From: Perlucidibaca aquatica
GTDB taxonomy: Bacteria > Pseudomonadota > Gammaproteobacteria > Pseudomonadales > Moraxellaceae
Assembly (NCBI RefSeq): GCF_001676655.1
Contig: NZ_LZDB01000002.1
Coordinates: 62,001-126,000, forward strand
Length of the DNA: 64,000 bases
Direction: 5' to 3'
Of this stretch, positions 1 to 8,787 are shown piece by piece (the stretch's first letter is position 1; each line of letters starts with the position of its first letter). The notes beneath the pieces are model-generated. The model was not told the origin of the DNA and searched no databases. It saw only the letters and a list, made by a program, of their open reading frames with translations. Position numbers and translations under genes: made by a program.

Positions 1-1305
1 GAGCAAGAAGCTGAAATTGTGGCCCAGGCGGGCCGTTCCGGTACAGTCACCATCGCGACCAACATGGCCGGCCGTGGTACCGATATTCTGCTCGGCGGTA
101 ACTGGAAAGCCGAAGCCGCTAAATTAGGCGACGACATTACGCCGGAGCAAACCGAGGCGCTGCGTAAGGCCTGGGAAGAGGATCACGCCCGCGTGATCGC
201 GGCGGGTGGCTTGCACATTATTGGCTCTGAACGACATGAGTCTCGCCGTATTGATAACCAGCTGCGTGGTCGTGCGGGACGTCAGGGCGATCCGGGTGTG
301 ACGCGTTTCTATCTGTCGCTAGAAGACGATCTGATGCGTATTTTCGCCAGCGATCGTGTGAAGAGCATGATGCGTTCACTGGGCATGAAGCCGGGCGAAG
401 CGATTGAACATCCTTGGGTTTCAAAGTCGATCGAAGGCGCGCAGCGCAAAGTAGAAGCGCGCAACTTCGACATCCGCAAAAACTTGCTGAAGTATGACGA
501 CGTGGCCAACGAACAGCGCCGTGCCATCTATACCCAGCGCGATGACATCCTCAGCACGGGCAGTATTCGTGAAAACGTCACGCTCATTCATGATGACGTG
601 GTGGACAGCATTATTAATGCCTACATCCCGCCGTTAAGCCTCGATGAGCAGTGGGATATTGCCGGTCTTGAGCAGGCATTACAGACTGACTTTGGCATGA
701 CCTTCCCCGTGCAGCTCTGGCTCGATGAAGACAGCAAGCTCGATGAAGAAGGCGTGCGTGCGCGTCTGCGTAAAGCGATTTTGCAAGCTTGGTTGGATAA
801 GCGCGAACGCATGGGCGATGACACGGCTAACCAGCTAGAAAAGCAGGTCATGCTGCAGATTATCGACCGCCATTGGAAAGACCATCTGGCCGCCATGGAC
901 TACCTGCGCAAGGGTATTCATTTGCGCGGCTATGCCCAGAAGAATCCTGAGCAAGAATATAAGCGCGAAGCCTTCCAGCTCTTCGAACAGCTCATTAACG
1001 CCGTTAAGTTGGAGCTGATTCAAACGCTGGCGCGTCTGCATGTGCCGACAGCGGAAGAAGTTGCTGCCATGGAAGCTCAGCGCGAAGCAGAAGCCAACGC
1101 CATGGCCCTGCACTTTGATCATGCCGATGCCGCTACCGCTGAAGCCGAAATGGCTGCGATTGAGGCCGGTGAGCCACTGCCGACACCCGCCCGTGCTGAA
1201 GAACCGCAAACCTTTGTTCGCGACGGCGCGAAAGTAGGTCGCAACGATCCTTGCCCGTGTGGATCGGGTAAGAAATTCAAACATTGTCACGGTCAGCTGG
1301 CCTAA
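1..1305 (+). CDS. secA: Preprotein translocase ATPase SecA, C-terminal part (5' truncated by window edge)
   Basis: SecA is the cytosolic motor that pushes unfolded preproteins through SecYEG using ATP. The frame is open from base 1, so only the last 434 codons are present. Near the left end is the second helicase-like nucleotide-binding domain, with [16 protein letters not shown] and, further on, [11 protein letters not shown]. The helical wing and scaffold follow, with [20 protein letters not shown], the conserved segment before the C-terminal linker. The tail ends in the zinc-binding SEC-C motif ([13 protein letters not shown]), which in this family contacts SecB and ribosomes. Nothing is broken. 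argJ follows 30 bp downstream on the same strand, the order seen in pseudomonads. Identification is by direct motif recognition. Confidence 0.98.
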   Translation, partial: EQEAEIVAQAGRSGTVTIATNMAGRGTDILLGGNWKAEAAKLGDDITPEQTEALRKAWEEDHARVIAAGGLHIIGSERHESRRIDNQLRGRAGRQGDPGVTRFYLSLEDDLMRIFASDRVKSMMRSLGMKPGEAIEHPWVSKSIEGAQRKVEARNFDIRKNLLKYDDVANEQRRAIYTQRDDILSTGSIRENVTLIHDDVVDSIINAYIPPLSLDEQWDIAGLEQALQTDFGMTFPVQLWLDEDSKLDEEGVRARLRKAILQAWLDKRERMGDDTANQLEKQVMLQIIDRHWKDHLAAMDYLRKGIHLRGYAQKNPEQEYKREAFQLFEQLINAVKLELIQTLARLHVPTAEEVAAMEAQREAEANAMALHFDHADAATAEAEMAAIEAGEPLPTPARAEEPQTFVRDGAKVGRNDPCPCGSGKKFKHCHGQLA

Positions 1306-1335
1306 GCCAGCTTAACGCTTAGTAAGGAGTTCGAC

Positions 1336-2556
1336 ATGGCTGTGGGTGATCTGTCGCTACCCGTCATGCTGCCCATCAACGGCGTGCGTATTGGCATTGC
1401 TGAGTCGGGCATACGGTATAAGAATCGTCGCGACCTCGTGGTTTTTGAAATTGCGGAAGGTGCAGCGACGGCGGCTGTGTTTACCACCAACGCCTTTTGT
1501 GCCGCTCCGGTGCATGTGGCCAAAGCGCATCTGCAAGCGGGCTCGCCACGTTACTTAGTGATTAACACAGGCAACGCCAATGCCGGTACCGGCGAGCCCG
1601 GTATGGTGGCTGCTCAGGTGTCTTGCCAAGCATTAGCGGGCTTGACGGGTGTGGCGCCTGAACAGGTACTGCCCTTTTCCACCGGCGTTATTGGCGAGTT
1701 ATTGCCGGTAGCGCGCTTGCAGGCGGGCTTGCCTGCCGCCTTGGCAGCGCTGGATGCGGATAGCTGGACTGCAGCTGCGCACGGCATCATGACCACGGAT
1801 ACGCTGCCGAAAGGTGCCAGCGAGCAATTTACGGTAGACGGTAAGACCTACAAAGTGACGGGCATCTCTAAAGGTGCGGGCATGATTCGTCCGAACATGG
1901 CCACTATGCTGGGCTATGTGGCGACGGACGCTGCGGTAGCGCCGGATGTGCTGCAAGCCTTGTTGCGTGATGTCGTGGAAGGCTCTTTCAATCGCATCAC
2001 CATCGACGGCGATACCTCCACCAACGATGCCTGCGTCCTGATTGCTACCGGCAAAGCGGGAAATGCGCCAGTGACCCGACCTGAAGGCGAGCTTTATAGC
2101 GCCCTGCATACGGTACTGACCCGGGTCTTCTTGCGCTTGGCGCAGCTCATCGTGCGTGATGGTGAAGGCGCGACGAAATTCATGACGGTTCGCGTAGAAG
2201 GCGGCGGCAATATTCAAGAGTGTTGTGATGTGGCCTATGCCGTGGCACATTCGCCATTGATTAAAACCGCGTTCTTCGCCTCTGACCCGAACTGGGGTCG
2301 TATTTTGGCTGCGATTGGTCGCTCCGGTGTGCCGGCCTTGGATGTGTCGAAAATCAATGTCTGGTTAGACGATGTTTTGCTCTGCCAAAACGGCGGCGCG
2401 GCAGCGTCCTACACCGAAGCTCAGGGCGCCGCTGTGATGCAGCAGGCCGAGATCACTATCCGCATTGATTTGGGTCGTGGCAACTATAGCGATACGGTAT
2501 GGACCTGCGACTTCTCTTACGACTACGTCAAAATTAACGCGGACTACCGTTCTTAA
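1336..2556 (+). CDS. argJ: Bifunctional ornithine acetyltransferase / N-acetylglutamate synthase ArgJ
   Basis: ArgJ moves the acetyl group from N-acetylornithine to glutamate, the recycling step of cyclic arginine synthesis. Some members can also use acetyl-CoA. The protein has 406 residues, normal for the family. The self-cleavage site is clear: [16 protein letters not shown] places the nucleophilic Thr at about residue 190, where the precursor splits into alpha and beta chains. The GDGE-type glycine-rich segment ([10 protein letters not shown]) and the substrate-binding [12 protein letters not shown] motif ([16 protein letters not shown]) are present. The ATG start is preceded by a strong AGTAAGGAG ribosome binding site. 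It follows secA closely and may be read through from it. Confidence 0.96.
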   Translation: MAVGDLSLPVMLPINGVRIGIAESGIRYKNRRDLVVFEIAEGAATAAVFTTNAFCAAPVHVAKAHLQAGSPRYLVINTGNANAGTGEPGMVAAQVSCQALAGLTGVAPEQVLPFSTGVIGELLPVARLQAGLPAALAALDADSWTAAAHGIMTTDTLPKGASEQFTVDGKTYKVTGISKGAGMIRPNMATMLGYVATDAAVAPDVLQALLRDVVEGSFNRITIDGDTSTNDACVLIATGKAGNAPVTRPEGELYSALHTVLTRVFLRLAQLIVRDGEGATKFMTVRVEGGGNIQECCDVAYAVAHSPLIKTAFFASDPNWGRILAAIGRSGVPALDVSKINVWLDDVLLCQNGGAAASYTEAQGAAVMQQAEITIRIDLGRGNYSDTVWTCDFSYDYVKINADYRS

Positions 2557-2578
2557 GTGCGTAAGTTCGCCCGCTCTG

Positions 2579-3604
2579 ATGTCTAGCGCCTTGCTTCGCG
2601 TGGTTGCCGCGGTCATTCGTGATCGCGATGGCCGCGTGTTGCTCGCGCAGCGTCCCTTGCACACGCATCAGGGAGGCTTGTGGGAGTTTCCCGGGGGCAA
2701 AGTCGAGGCGGGCGAGACCGAAGCGCAAGCCTTAAGTCGCGAGCTCACCGAAGAGCTCGGGCTAACACCTACCGCGCTTGAGCCGCTCATTCGTATTCGC
2801 CATGACTATCCCGATAAATCGGTTGAATTATCGGTGTGGCAAGTTACACGTTGGACCGGCGAGTCTTATCTAGCGGGTTTATCGGGAACGCCTCACCAAC
2901 TAGGCCGAGAAGGGCAACCCGTAGCGTGGGTAAGCCCAGATGACCTACTTCAACGTCCTTTCCCTGCGGCCAACCGACCCATCGTGTCGGCTGTGCGTAT
3001 GCCCATGCGGTGGCGTATTACTCCCGCGTTAGCATCGCTGACGGATCTTCAGTCCTGGGCTGAGCAGCGCCTACCGGCTGCCCTGCAAGCCTCTTCAGAT
3101 CAGCGCGAGGGCTGGCTGCTGCGCCTACCGCACTGGTCCGCACAGCACTATGCTCAGGCCGCCGACTATCTTCAGCGCTTTTTGTTGACGCATGCCGCAC
3201 ACGAACGTGTTGCACTGAGCCTGCATGGCGAGACGGACTTGCTGAAGCAGTGGCCGGCCGTAACGCATTTCCACCTAACGCAGGGGCAGGTTCAGCAGTG
3301 TCTAACGCAGGGCGTGGTGCTGGAGACGCTTAAGGCGAGGCCAGAGCAGCAATTCACAGCGGCCTGCCATAGCGCCGACGAGCTCGCCAGCGCCACGCAG
3401 CTAGGGGTGGATGCTGTGTTCTTGTCGCCTGTGCTAGACACGCCATCCCATCCGGGTGCGGCGACCTTGGGTTGGTCGTCATGGGCTTCGCTTGTGCGCG
3501 GGGCCACGGTGCCGGTTTACGCCTTGGGGGGCGTTACGCCAAGTGATGCGGCTTACGCCCGCTCATTAGGCGGGCAGGGTGTGGCCGGTATCAGTCAGTT
3601 TTAG
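2579..3604 (+). CDS. Nudix hydrolase fused to a thiamine-phosphate-synthase-like domain (MutT-ThiE type)
   Basis: This 341-residue protein joins two domains. Residues about 5-130 form a MutT-like Nudix pyrophosphohydrolase with a complete Nudix box at 40-62 ([20 protein letters not shown] plus LGL). MutT proteins hydrolyse 8-oxo-dGTP so that it is not built into DNA. Residues about 190-341 resemble the ThiE TIM barrel, ending in the phosphate-binding stretch [15 protein letters not shown]. Such fusions are common in pseudomonads next to argJ. The role of the ThiE-like half is unclear, and I cannot see the full ThiE active site. An open frame continues upstream into argJ, but the ATG at 2579 gives the expected Nudix N-terminus ([13 protein letters not shown]). 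The 3' end overlaps convergent yacG by 14 bp. Confidence 0.88.
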   Translation: MSSALLRVVAAVIRDRDGRVLLAQRPLHTHQGGLWEFPGGKVEAGETEAQALSRELTEELGLTPTALEPLIRIRHDYPDKSVELSVWQVTRWTGESYLAGLSGTPHQLGREGQPVAWVSPDDLLQRPFPAANRPIVSAVRMPMRWRITPALASLTDLQSWAEQRLPAALQASSDQREGWLLRLPHWSAQHYAQAADYLQRFLLTHAAHERVALSLHGETDLLKQWPAVTHFHLTQGQVQQCLTQGVVLETLKARPEQQFTAACHSADELASATQLGVDAVFLSPVLDTPSHPGAATLGWSSWASLVRGATVPVYALGGVTPSDAAYARSLGGQGVAGISQF

Positions 3605-3806
3605 CGGTATCGAAATCATCCAGATCAGGCGGTGTAGCGGCTGGAATGGCATATTTTTCGCTAGCCCACGCGCCTAGATCGAGCAGACGGCAGCGATCGC
3701 TGCAAAAAGGCTTGTAGGTCGCCGCTGCACCCCAAACCACGGGCTTGCTGCAACTCGGGCACTGCACCACGCGGGTGACCGAGGAGGATGTGTTTTCCGC
3801 TGTCAT
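3591..3806 (-). CDS. yacG: DNA gyrase inhibitor / zinc-binding protein YacG
   Basis: YacG is a small zinc protein that binds GyrB and inhibits gyrase in Escherichia coli. The 71-residue product has the four zinc cysteines as two CxxC-type pairs (C16-C19 in CPSCSKPV and C35-C39 in CSDRC), followed by the conserved [16 protein letters not shown] segment. It overlaps the coaE stop by 4 bp, so the two are probably translated together. It is the last gene of the leftward pil-coaE-yacG group. Confidence 0.93.
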   Translation of the reverse strand: MTAENTSSSVTRVVQCPSCSKPVVWGAAATYKPFCSDRCRLLDLGAWASEKYAIPAATPPDLDDFDTAKTD

Positions 3807-4405
3807 GCTGACGCTAACTCCAAATACTGTTGATGCAGGGTATCTAACTGACGCTGCAAATCCGCCACGCTGCCTTCATTGCTAACGATGTCATCGGCTC
3901 TTGCCAACCGTTGGCCACGCGACCATTGCGCTTGCATGATGGCCTTAATCTGCTCTGCGCTAACGCCATCGCGTTGGCTGGCACGGAGCATTTGCGTGGC
4001 CTCGCTGACATCAATCAACAGGGTGCGTTGCACAAAATTTACCTGGCCACTTTCCCACAGCAAGGGCGAAGCCAGTACCGCATAAGGTGATGTAGCGGCC
4101 TGCAGTTGTTGTCTCAAGCCTTCGCGTATGGCCGGGTGAGTAATCGCCTCAAGTGCCAATCGTTGCTCTGGATCGGAGAACACCCGCTGACGTAGCCACG
4201 GACGATTGAGCTGGCCATTTTCGAGCAAAGCCTCATCGCCAAAATACTGATGAATAGCCGTTAACGCGGGCTGGCCCGGCGCCACAATTTCCCGTGACAC
4301 CACATCGGCATCCACAATGGTGATGCCCAGGGAGTGTAAGTAGTCCGTTGCCGCCGTTTTCCCGGAGCCAATGCCGCCGGTGATGCCTAAAATCCAGCTT
4401 GCCAT
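3803..4405 (-). CDS. coaE: Dephospho-CoA kinase CoaE
   Basis: CoaE phosphorylates the 3'-hydroxyl of dephospho-CoA, the last step of coenzyme A synthesis. The 200-residue length is typical. The Walker A P-loop GGIGSGKT is at residues 9-16, followed by the [17 protein letters not shown] substrate region and the [10 protein letters not shown] segment typical of CoaE. The gene lies 12 bp downstream of pilD and overlaps yacG by 4 bp. The pilD-coaE-yacG linkage is conserved in gammaproteobacteria. Confidence 0.96.
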   Translation of the reverse strand: MASWILGITGGIGSGKTAATDYLHSLGITIVDADVVSREIVAPGQPALTAIHQYFGDEALLENGQLNRPWLRQRVFSDPEQRLALEAITHPAIREGLRQQLQAATSPYAVLASPLLWESGQVNFVQRTLLIDVSEATQMLRASQRDGVSAEQIKAIMQAQWSRGQRLARADDIVSNEGSVADLQRQLDTLHQQYLELASA

Positions 4406-4417
4406 GCTGCGTTTTCT

Positions 4418-5254
4418 CTACAAAGGAATTGGGAACCAGAACAACAGCAACCCCGAGGCTGCAAGCGCAGGGCCGAAGGGGAACTCCCCCAGCGCACCTT
4501 TGCGGACTCTGAACCAGAGCGCAATGAGCAACCCCAGCAACGATGACATGAGCAGAAGTTGGGGCAGCACTAAACCACCCAGCCAGGCACCCAGCGCGGC
4601 GAGCAGTTTTGTATCGCCACCGCCCAAGCCGTCGCGACCGGTGACTAATCGGAAGCCGGTCGCCATGAGCCAGAAAACGGAGAAGCCGGCCATGGCACCC
4701 CAGAGCGCTTGCTGAAGGCTTAGGCCTAACGGGTTTTGGCCGATGCTGGCGAGAAATAGCCCTACCCAAAGCAGCGGCAGGGTGATGCGATCGGGCAGCC
4801 ATTGGCTATTCCAATCGATGATGCCACCGACCACCAGCGTCATTGAGAAGCCGTAGACCGCAAGCGTGCCCAACACATCTCCGGTGAACTGCCACGCCAC
4901 TACCGCTAAGGCTGCGCTAATGAGCTCCACCAGTGGATACCGAATACTGATGGCGGCGTGACAGTGGCTGCAGCGTCCGCGCAGGAATAGCCAGCTGAGC
5001 ACTGGGATGAGGTCACGGTAGCGAATGGGGGTAGCGCACTGTGGGCAGTGAGAGCGAGGCAGGCTCAGCGACAATGAGGGCGTGGGTGAAGCGGAATCCG
5101 GCTTGATGCCTTGCTCCACCAGGTAGGCCTCCAGTTCTGCTTGCCACTCTTGCTCAATGATGCGCGGCAAACGATAAATCACGACATTGGCAAAGCTGCC
5201 CAAAATGAGGCCAAGCAGGGCGATTAAGGCCAGCAGCAGGGTGTTATCCATCAA
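4418..5254 (-). CDS. pilD: Type IV prepilin peptidase / N-methyltransferase PilD
   Basis: PilD is an inner-membrane aspartyl protease that removes the prepilin leader and methylates the new N-terminus. The 278-residue protein opens with a hydrophobic helix. It has the cytosolic zinc domain with paired CxxC motifs (C70-C73 and C95-C98), then several transmembrane segments. The two catalytic aspartates are in GGIIDWNSQWLPD (about D147) and GLGGGDTKLLAALGAW (about D214), the GxGD-type site. It overlaps pilC by 4 bp and sits in the pilA-B-C-D operon. Its likely substrate is the PilA encoded upstream. Confidence 0.96.
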   Translation of the reverse strand: MMDNTLLLALIALLGLILGSFANVVIYRLPRIIEQEWQAELEAYLVEQGIKPDSASPTPSLSLSLPRSHCPQCATPIRYRDLIPVLSWLFLRGRCSHCHAAISIRYPLVELISAALAVVAWQFTGDVLGTLAVYGFSMTLVVGGIIDWNSQWLPDRITLPLLWVGLFLASIGQNPLGLSLQQALWGAMAGFSVFWLMATGFRLVTGRDGLGGGDTKLLAALGAWLGGLVLPQLLLMSSLLGLLIALWFRVRKGALGEFPFGPALAASGLLLFWFPIPL

Positions 5255-6294
5255 ATCGCATTTCCTAGTTCAAACAAAGGCAAGTACAGCGCCATAACGA
5301 TGATCCCGACGAGCACACCGAGGCCAGCCATTAATGCCGGTTCAAGCAACTTGAGTAGCAGAGTGCAGCGGCTCTCAAGCGCATCTTCAAAGTGTTTAGC
5401 CAACTCATCGAGCAGACTGACGAGCATACCGGATTCCTCGCCAATCGCGATCATCTGTGCGCTATGGGAGGGGTAAGTTGCCTGTGATGTAAGGCTATCT
5501 GAGAGTCGTTGGCCCTGAGCAACCGCTTGATAAATCTCCGCTTGGGCAGGAGACAGTGGCGACTCCGCCACCAGGCTCGCGGTTTCAGTGAGGGCGTCCA
5601 ATAAGGGGAGCCCGGCACGTAAGGTTTCGTGGAGTGTGCGGTGCCACAAGCCTAGCCAATAGGCTTTGGATAGGCCGCCGGCTAAGGGTAAATGCCATAA
5701 GACCTTGAGTAAAAATGAGCGAAATGGCGCTTGGGTTCTCCAACTGTGCCTAGCCCAAAGCAACAGCACTGTAAGTAGCACGATGCAGGGAAGGGTCAGC
5801 CATTGAACGAGCGTACTCAGCGCCATGATCTGGAGAGTCAGCCACGGTAATTCAGCACCAAAGCTTTGATAGAGATCGGCAAAGCCGGGCACGACCCGCC
5901 ACAGCAGAAAAGTGGTAACGGCCAGAGCGCCCCAAAGCACAGCCAATGGATAGCGTATCGCAGCTACCACTTGGGCCTTTAATTGGATGCGCCGCGCCTG
6001 CCACTGCGCTAGGCGCTGAATCTGAAGATCGAGCTGACCAGAGCGCTCCGCCACGGCCAGCAGTTGCACATCGCTGCGTCGGAATCCGGCTTGATGCGAC
6101 AGCGTTACGGCAAACCCTTGGCCTTGCTCGATGCCCATCAGAACCGGCTGCCAATAGGCTTGCAGGCTGCTAGAGCACTGCAGATGCAGCAGCGATAACG
6201 CAGGGTGAAGGGCAATGCCCGCGTGTAATAACGTCGCCAGTTGCTGAAGCCAGCGTTGCTGCTGAAGCGCAGAGGCCGGCTTAGGCTTCCTCAT
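5251..6294 (-). CDS. pilC: Type IV pilus inner-membrane platform protein PilC (short form)
   Basis: PilC is the polytopic platform protein on which the PilB ATPase acts to build the pilus. Both T2SF repeats are visible: LQQLATLLHAGIALHPAL at the N-terminus and RTLHETLRAGLPLLDALTE in the second half. Each is followed by hydrophobic membrane segments, and the C-terminus (VLVGIIVMALYLPLFELG) is the usual one. From the ATG at 6294 it has 347 residues (355 from an upstream start at 6318). That is roughly 50 fewer than the common ~400, and the missing part is the N-terminal cytoplasmic extension. It overlaps the end of pilB, so translational coupling is likely. Which of the two starts is used is uncertain. 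Confidence 0.9.
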   Translation of the reverse strand: MRKPKPASALQQQRWLQQLATLLHAGIALHPALSLLHLQCSSSLQAYWQPVLMGIEQGQGFAVTLSHQAGFRRSDVQLLAVAERSGQLDLQIQRLAQWQARRIQLKAQVVAAIRYPLAVLWGALAVTTFLLWRVVPGFADLYQSFGAELPWLTLQIMALSTLVQWLTLPCIVLLTVLLLWARHSWRTQAPFRSFLLKVLWHLPLAGGLSKAYWLGLWHRTLHETLRAGLPLLDALTETASLVAESPLSPAQAEIYQAVAQGQRLSDSLTSQATYPSHSAQMIAIGEESGMLVSLLDELAKHFEDALESRCTLLLKLLEPALMAGLGVLVGIIVMALYLPLFELGNAI

Positions 6295-7435
6295 AGCCCA
6301 ATACGCGATGCAATTCATGGCGACTCACACAGCCTTGTTGCCACAAGGCTTCACCGTTAGCGCGTAGGCTCGACCAGCCCGCTTTTACCGCACAGGCTTG
6401 AAGCGCATGCCTGTCTGCACCCGAAAGGCAGAGCTGGGCCAGTGCGGGTGACATCTCAATATGCTCGAACAAACCAATGCGCTGGCTATGGCCTTGTTGA
6501 CAGGCCTCACAACCGTGTCCGGCGCTAAAACCACCGTGCTGGGTGTCAATGACTTTGCACCGATCACACAAGCGCCGAATAAGTCGCTGCGTGACAACTA
6601 AGCGCAAACTATCGGCGAGCAGGTAGGCAGGAACACCTAAATGCCGCAATCGGCCGAGTGCTTCAATTGCAGTGCCTGAATGTAATGTGGACAGCACGAG
6701 ATGCCCGGTTTCCGCGGCCTGTAAAGCCATTTCTGCGGTTTCACGATCACGAATTTCACCGACCATTAAAACGTCTGGGTCCTGACGTAGCAGGGCTTTA
6801 AGTATTTCAGCAAAGCCCAAGCCAATACGCGGTTGTATGGGCGTTTGGTTAATGCCGGGTAGTAGTCGCTCAACGGGGTCTTCAATGGTAGCGATGTGAC
6901 GGTGACGGGCATTTAGGTGCTGTAAACAGGCGTAGAGCGAGGTGGTTTTGCCGGCGCCGGTGGGGCCGGTGATCAGAATCAAACCGTCCGGCCGGGTCAA
7001 ATGATGAAGCAAGGCATGCTCAGTGCTCGCGGGAAGATGTAATGCGGCCAGCGTTGCCGTGTGACCTGCATCCGCTAGTCGCAAGCACAGCTTCTCGCCA
7101 TGAAGAGTGGGGATGCTCGCCACACGAATGTGGCTCAGCCCCTGGCCAGCATCGCCTAAGCGACCATCTTGAGGTAGTCGCTTCTCGGCCAGATCCATTT
7201 GCGCCATAACTTTCAGCCGAGACACCAGTCGTGGCTGCCAAAGTGGGGGTACATCGAGCCAGTCCTGAAGCAAACCATTAATCCTTAAGCGCAGGCAGGC
7301 TCCTTGCGGCTGCGGATCAATATGCAGATCAGATGCCCCGAGTTGCTGAGCTCGTATCAAGAGCGAGGTGACCCAGGGCACCACCTCTTGGTCTTGCCGA
7401 GGCAAAACCAAGCCTTCTGACAACATCAGGCTCAT
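6281..7435 (-). CDS. pilB: Type IV pilus assembly ATPase PilB (short form without N-terminal MshEN domain)
   Basis: PilB is the hexameric ATPase that powers pilus extension. All catalytic elements are present: Walker A GPTGAGKT (157-164), an Asp box TIEDPVERLLPGINQ, Walker B LLRQDPDVLMVGEIRD, a His box TGHLVLSTLHSGTA, and a four-cysteine zinc site (C290, C293, C309, C312). The protein has only 384 residues against about 560-570 in typical PilB. The N-terminal MshEN domain, which in many homologues binds nucleotide or cyclic di-GMP, is absent. The zinc motif and the operon argue for PilB rather than PilT. It lies 11 bp downstream of pilA. Confidence 0.93.
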   Translation of the reverse strand: MSLMLSEGLVLPRQDQEVVPWVTSLLIRAQQLGASDLHIDPQPQGACLRLRINGLLQDWLDVPPLWQPRLVSRLKVMAQMDLAEKRLPQDGRLGDAGQGLSHIRVASIPTLHGEKLCLRLADAGHTATLAALHLPASTEHALLHHLTRPDGLILITGPTGAGKTTSLYACLQHLNARHRHIATIEDPVERLLPGINQTPIQPRIGLGFAEILKALLRQDPDVLMVGEIRDRETAEMALQAAETGHLVLSTLHSGTAIEALGRLRHLGVPAYLLADSLRLVVTQRLIRRLCDRCKVIDTQHGGFSAGHGCEACQQGHSQRIGLFEHIEMSPALAQLCLSGADRHALQACAVKAGWSSLRANGEALWQQGCVSRHELHRVLGYEEA

Positions 7436-7446
7436 GGCAGTTGCCC

Positions 7447-7914
7447 TTAAATTGCGAGACCGGTTTGCTGTTTGCTGCAGCTAGGCGCAGACCCGTTGGC
7501 CACCGTTTTTCCAGTCCAGATGGCATCGCCGGCACTGGTGTCGACCTGCATTTCAATTTTGCAGGACCCCGCTTCGTTATTCCCTATGACCGCGACAGTC
7601 AGGGTTGTGCTGGTGCTCGACACGGTGATGCCATTGCTGGCCGAATACTTGGGCTGAGGCAGGGTGGTTTGAATTTCAGCAGCGGTATCGCACGCTGAAC
7701 TGGTCATTCCGTTTTCAAGCAAGCATTCGGAGATGGCCAGCTTTAGCGGTTCGATCTGGCTGAGATTGACGGACCATTTCGCCCGCATAACGTAGTTTTG
7801 ATATTGCGGAATTGCCACGGCGGAGAGAACGCCGACGATCGCGATCACGATCATGAGCTCGATCAAGCTAAATCCGTGTTGTGATGGGTGCTGTAACTGA
7901 ACGGGATATTTCAT
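7447..7914 (-). CDS. pilA: Type IV major pilin precursor PilA
   Basis: This is the structural subunit of a type IVa pilus. The 155-residue precursor has a 14-residue leader ending in Gly14, then the methylated Phe and the N-terminal helix FSLIELMIVIAIVGVLSAVA with the invariant Glu at mature position 5. It is a substrate for the PilD encoded three genes downstream. The globular part has four cysteines (SECLL, SSACD, GSCKI, PSCSK), enough for two disulfides including a C-terminal D-region loop. The ATG follows a strong AAGGAGG ribosome binding site. The gene heads the leftward operon pilA-pilB-pilC-pilD-coaE-yacG. Confidence 0.95.
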   Translation of the reverse strand: MKYPVQLQHPSQHGFSLIELMIVIAIVGVLSAVAIPQYQNYVMRAKWSVNLSQIEPLKLAISECLLENGMTSSACDTAAEIQTTLPQPKYSASNGITVSSTSTTLTVAVIGNNEAGSCKIEMQVDTSAGDAIWTGKTVANGSAPSCSKQQTGLAI

Positions 7915-8119
7915 GGTGTGGCCTCCTTGCCAAGGCGGGAGATGCTGAGTGATCTCACGCAGAGCCGCATGCTCATGACTAAAGGCTAGGAACGAAACAT
8001 CGCTTTCGCTAGGGCCGTCTGAAACTAAATTTCAAGCAGGTCGGTGTGGGGGCTGCGCTTGTCAGGGCGAGGGTGGCTCGTTATTATCGCCGCCCACACA
8101 AACGCTCGTTTGTGCTTTT
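7915..8119. other. Intergenic region between pilA and tRNA-Thr
   Basis: This 205-bp stretch holds the presumed pilA promoter, reading leftward, and the leader of tRNA-Thr, reading rightward. The pilA ribosome binding site AAGGAGG is clear on the minus strand. I looked for a sigma-54 promoter (TGGCAC-N5-TTGC), which often drives pilA, and found no convincing match. No coding sequence is supported here. Confidence 0.5.
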
Positions 8120-8195
8120 GCCGGCATAGCTCAGTAGGTAGAGCAGCGCATTCGTAATGCGAAGGTCGGGGGTTCGACTCCTCTTGCCGGCACCA
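8120..8195 (+). tRNA. tRNA-Thr (anticodon CGT)
   Basis: A complete 76-nt cloverleaf. The acceptor arms GCCGGCA (8120-8126) and TGCCGGC (8185-8191) pair fully, followed by discriminator A and an encoded CCA. The D arm is GCTC-AGTAGGTA-GAGC. The anticodon arm GCGCA-TTCGTAA-TGCG gives anticodon CGT, reading threonine codon ACG. The T arm GGGGG-TTCGACT-CCTCT closes with two G-T pairs. Confidence 0.97.
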
Positions 8196-8357
8196 TATAA
8201 ATCAACAGCTTGGCGTGAATAATGCGCCGTCTGTCGCTCAGTTATCGAATGATTGTCCAATTGCTGTCGAGATGTACTTCTGGAAAATGGGCGTAAGCCT
8301 TCCCTAAAACTGAACATCAGTTCTTAGAGCCTGCGTCCTGTTGTGTATTGGTCTCCG

Positions 8358-8762
8358 CTATTGCGCAGCGACGAATTCTGCCTTGCCTCGCAACCACCCT
8401 CCCAGCGCGCCAAACAACGATCCGCCGATTATGTTGAGCACCGGCAGTATCCACAGAGGCTCCGGCAATGGCACGAGTGCGGGATTGCCGACTGCAATAT
8501 GCGTACCGAGCACGCCCGTGGTGAAGAAGGTTGCGCCACACGCGCCACGGCAAAAGCCCGTGATCGGCGTAAGGTGCTCATAACCTGCCATCACACCGCC
8601 GAAGACACTGAGGATGAGGAGAAACACGTAGGCTGGTATTGACCAGCCTAGTGCAAGGCCGGTGACGGCGCCAAAAGTGAGCGGCAGGAATAAGGTTGCA
8701 AGCAAGGCTATCGGCAGGGGCTGCGACGACAGCAGTTTAATCTTCGAACGTAAATCAGCCAT
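8358..8762 (-). CDS. Small integral membrane protein of unknown function
   Basis: A 134-residue, strongly hydrophobic protein with about four predicted membrane segments: LPIALLATLFLPLTFGAVTG, IPAYVFLLILSVFGGVMAGY, TFFTTGVLGTHIAVG and ILPVLNIIGGSLFGALGGWL. A short basic N-terminus (MADLRSKIK) suggests an inner-membrane protein with a cytosolic N-terminus. I do not recognise a family. It starts 25 bp after the stop of the CocE/NonD hydrolase on the same strand, so it is probably the last gene of that operon. The 162 bp between it and tRNA-Thr contain no supported gene. Confidence 0.7.
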   Translation of the reverse strand: MADLRSKIKLLSSQPLPIALLATLFLPLTFGAVTGLALGWSIPAYVFLLILSVFGGVMAGYEHLTPITGFCRGACGATFFTTGVLGTHIAVGNPALVPLPEPLWILPVLNIIGGSLFGALGGWLRGKAEFVAAQ

Positions 8763-8787
8763 AACGGTTGCTCTTTTTCTTACGGTC

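Noticed and set aside
835..1290. 151-residue open frame opposite secA
   Set aside because: It lies antisense to conserved SecA coding sequence and has no recognisable domain. The same holds for long antisense frames over argJ (1699-2250), coaE/pilD (4233-4802) and the ceramidase-like gene (16178-16828).
6281..6318. Frameshift or truncation splitting a longer pilC
   Set aside because: The upstream bases encode the intact PilB C-terminus. No PilC-like sequence is found in other frames, so the short form appears genuine.
7915..8119. Sigma-54 promoter for pilA
   Set aside because: No TGGCAC-N5-TTGC or GG-N10-GC arrangement of good quality is present on the minus strand.
8084..8317. 77-residue open frame on the minus strand across tRNA-Thr
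   Set aside because: Its central sequence is simply the translated complement of the tRNA gene, a well-known annotation artefact.
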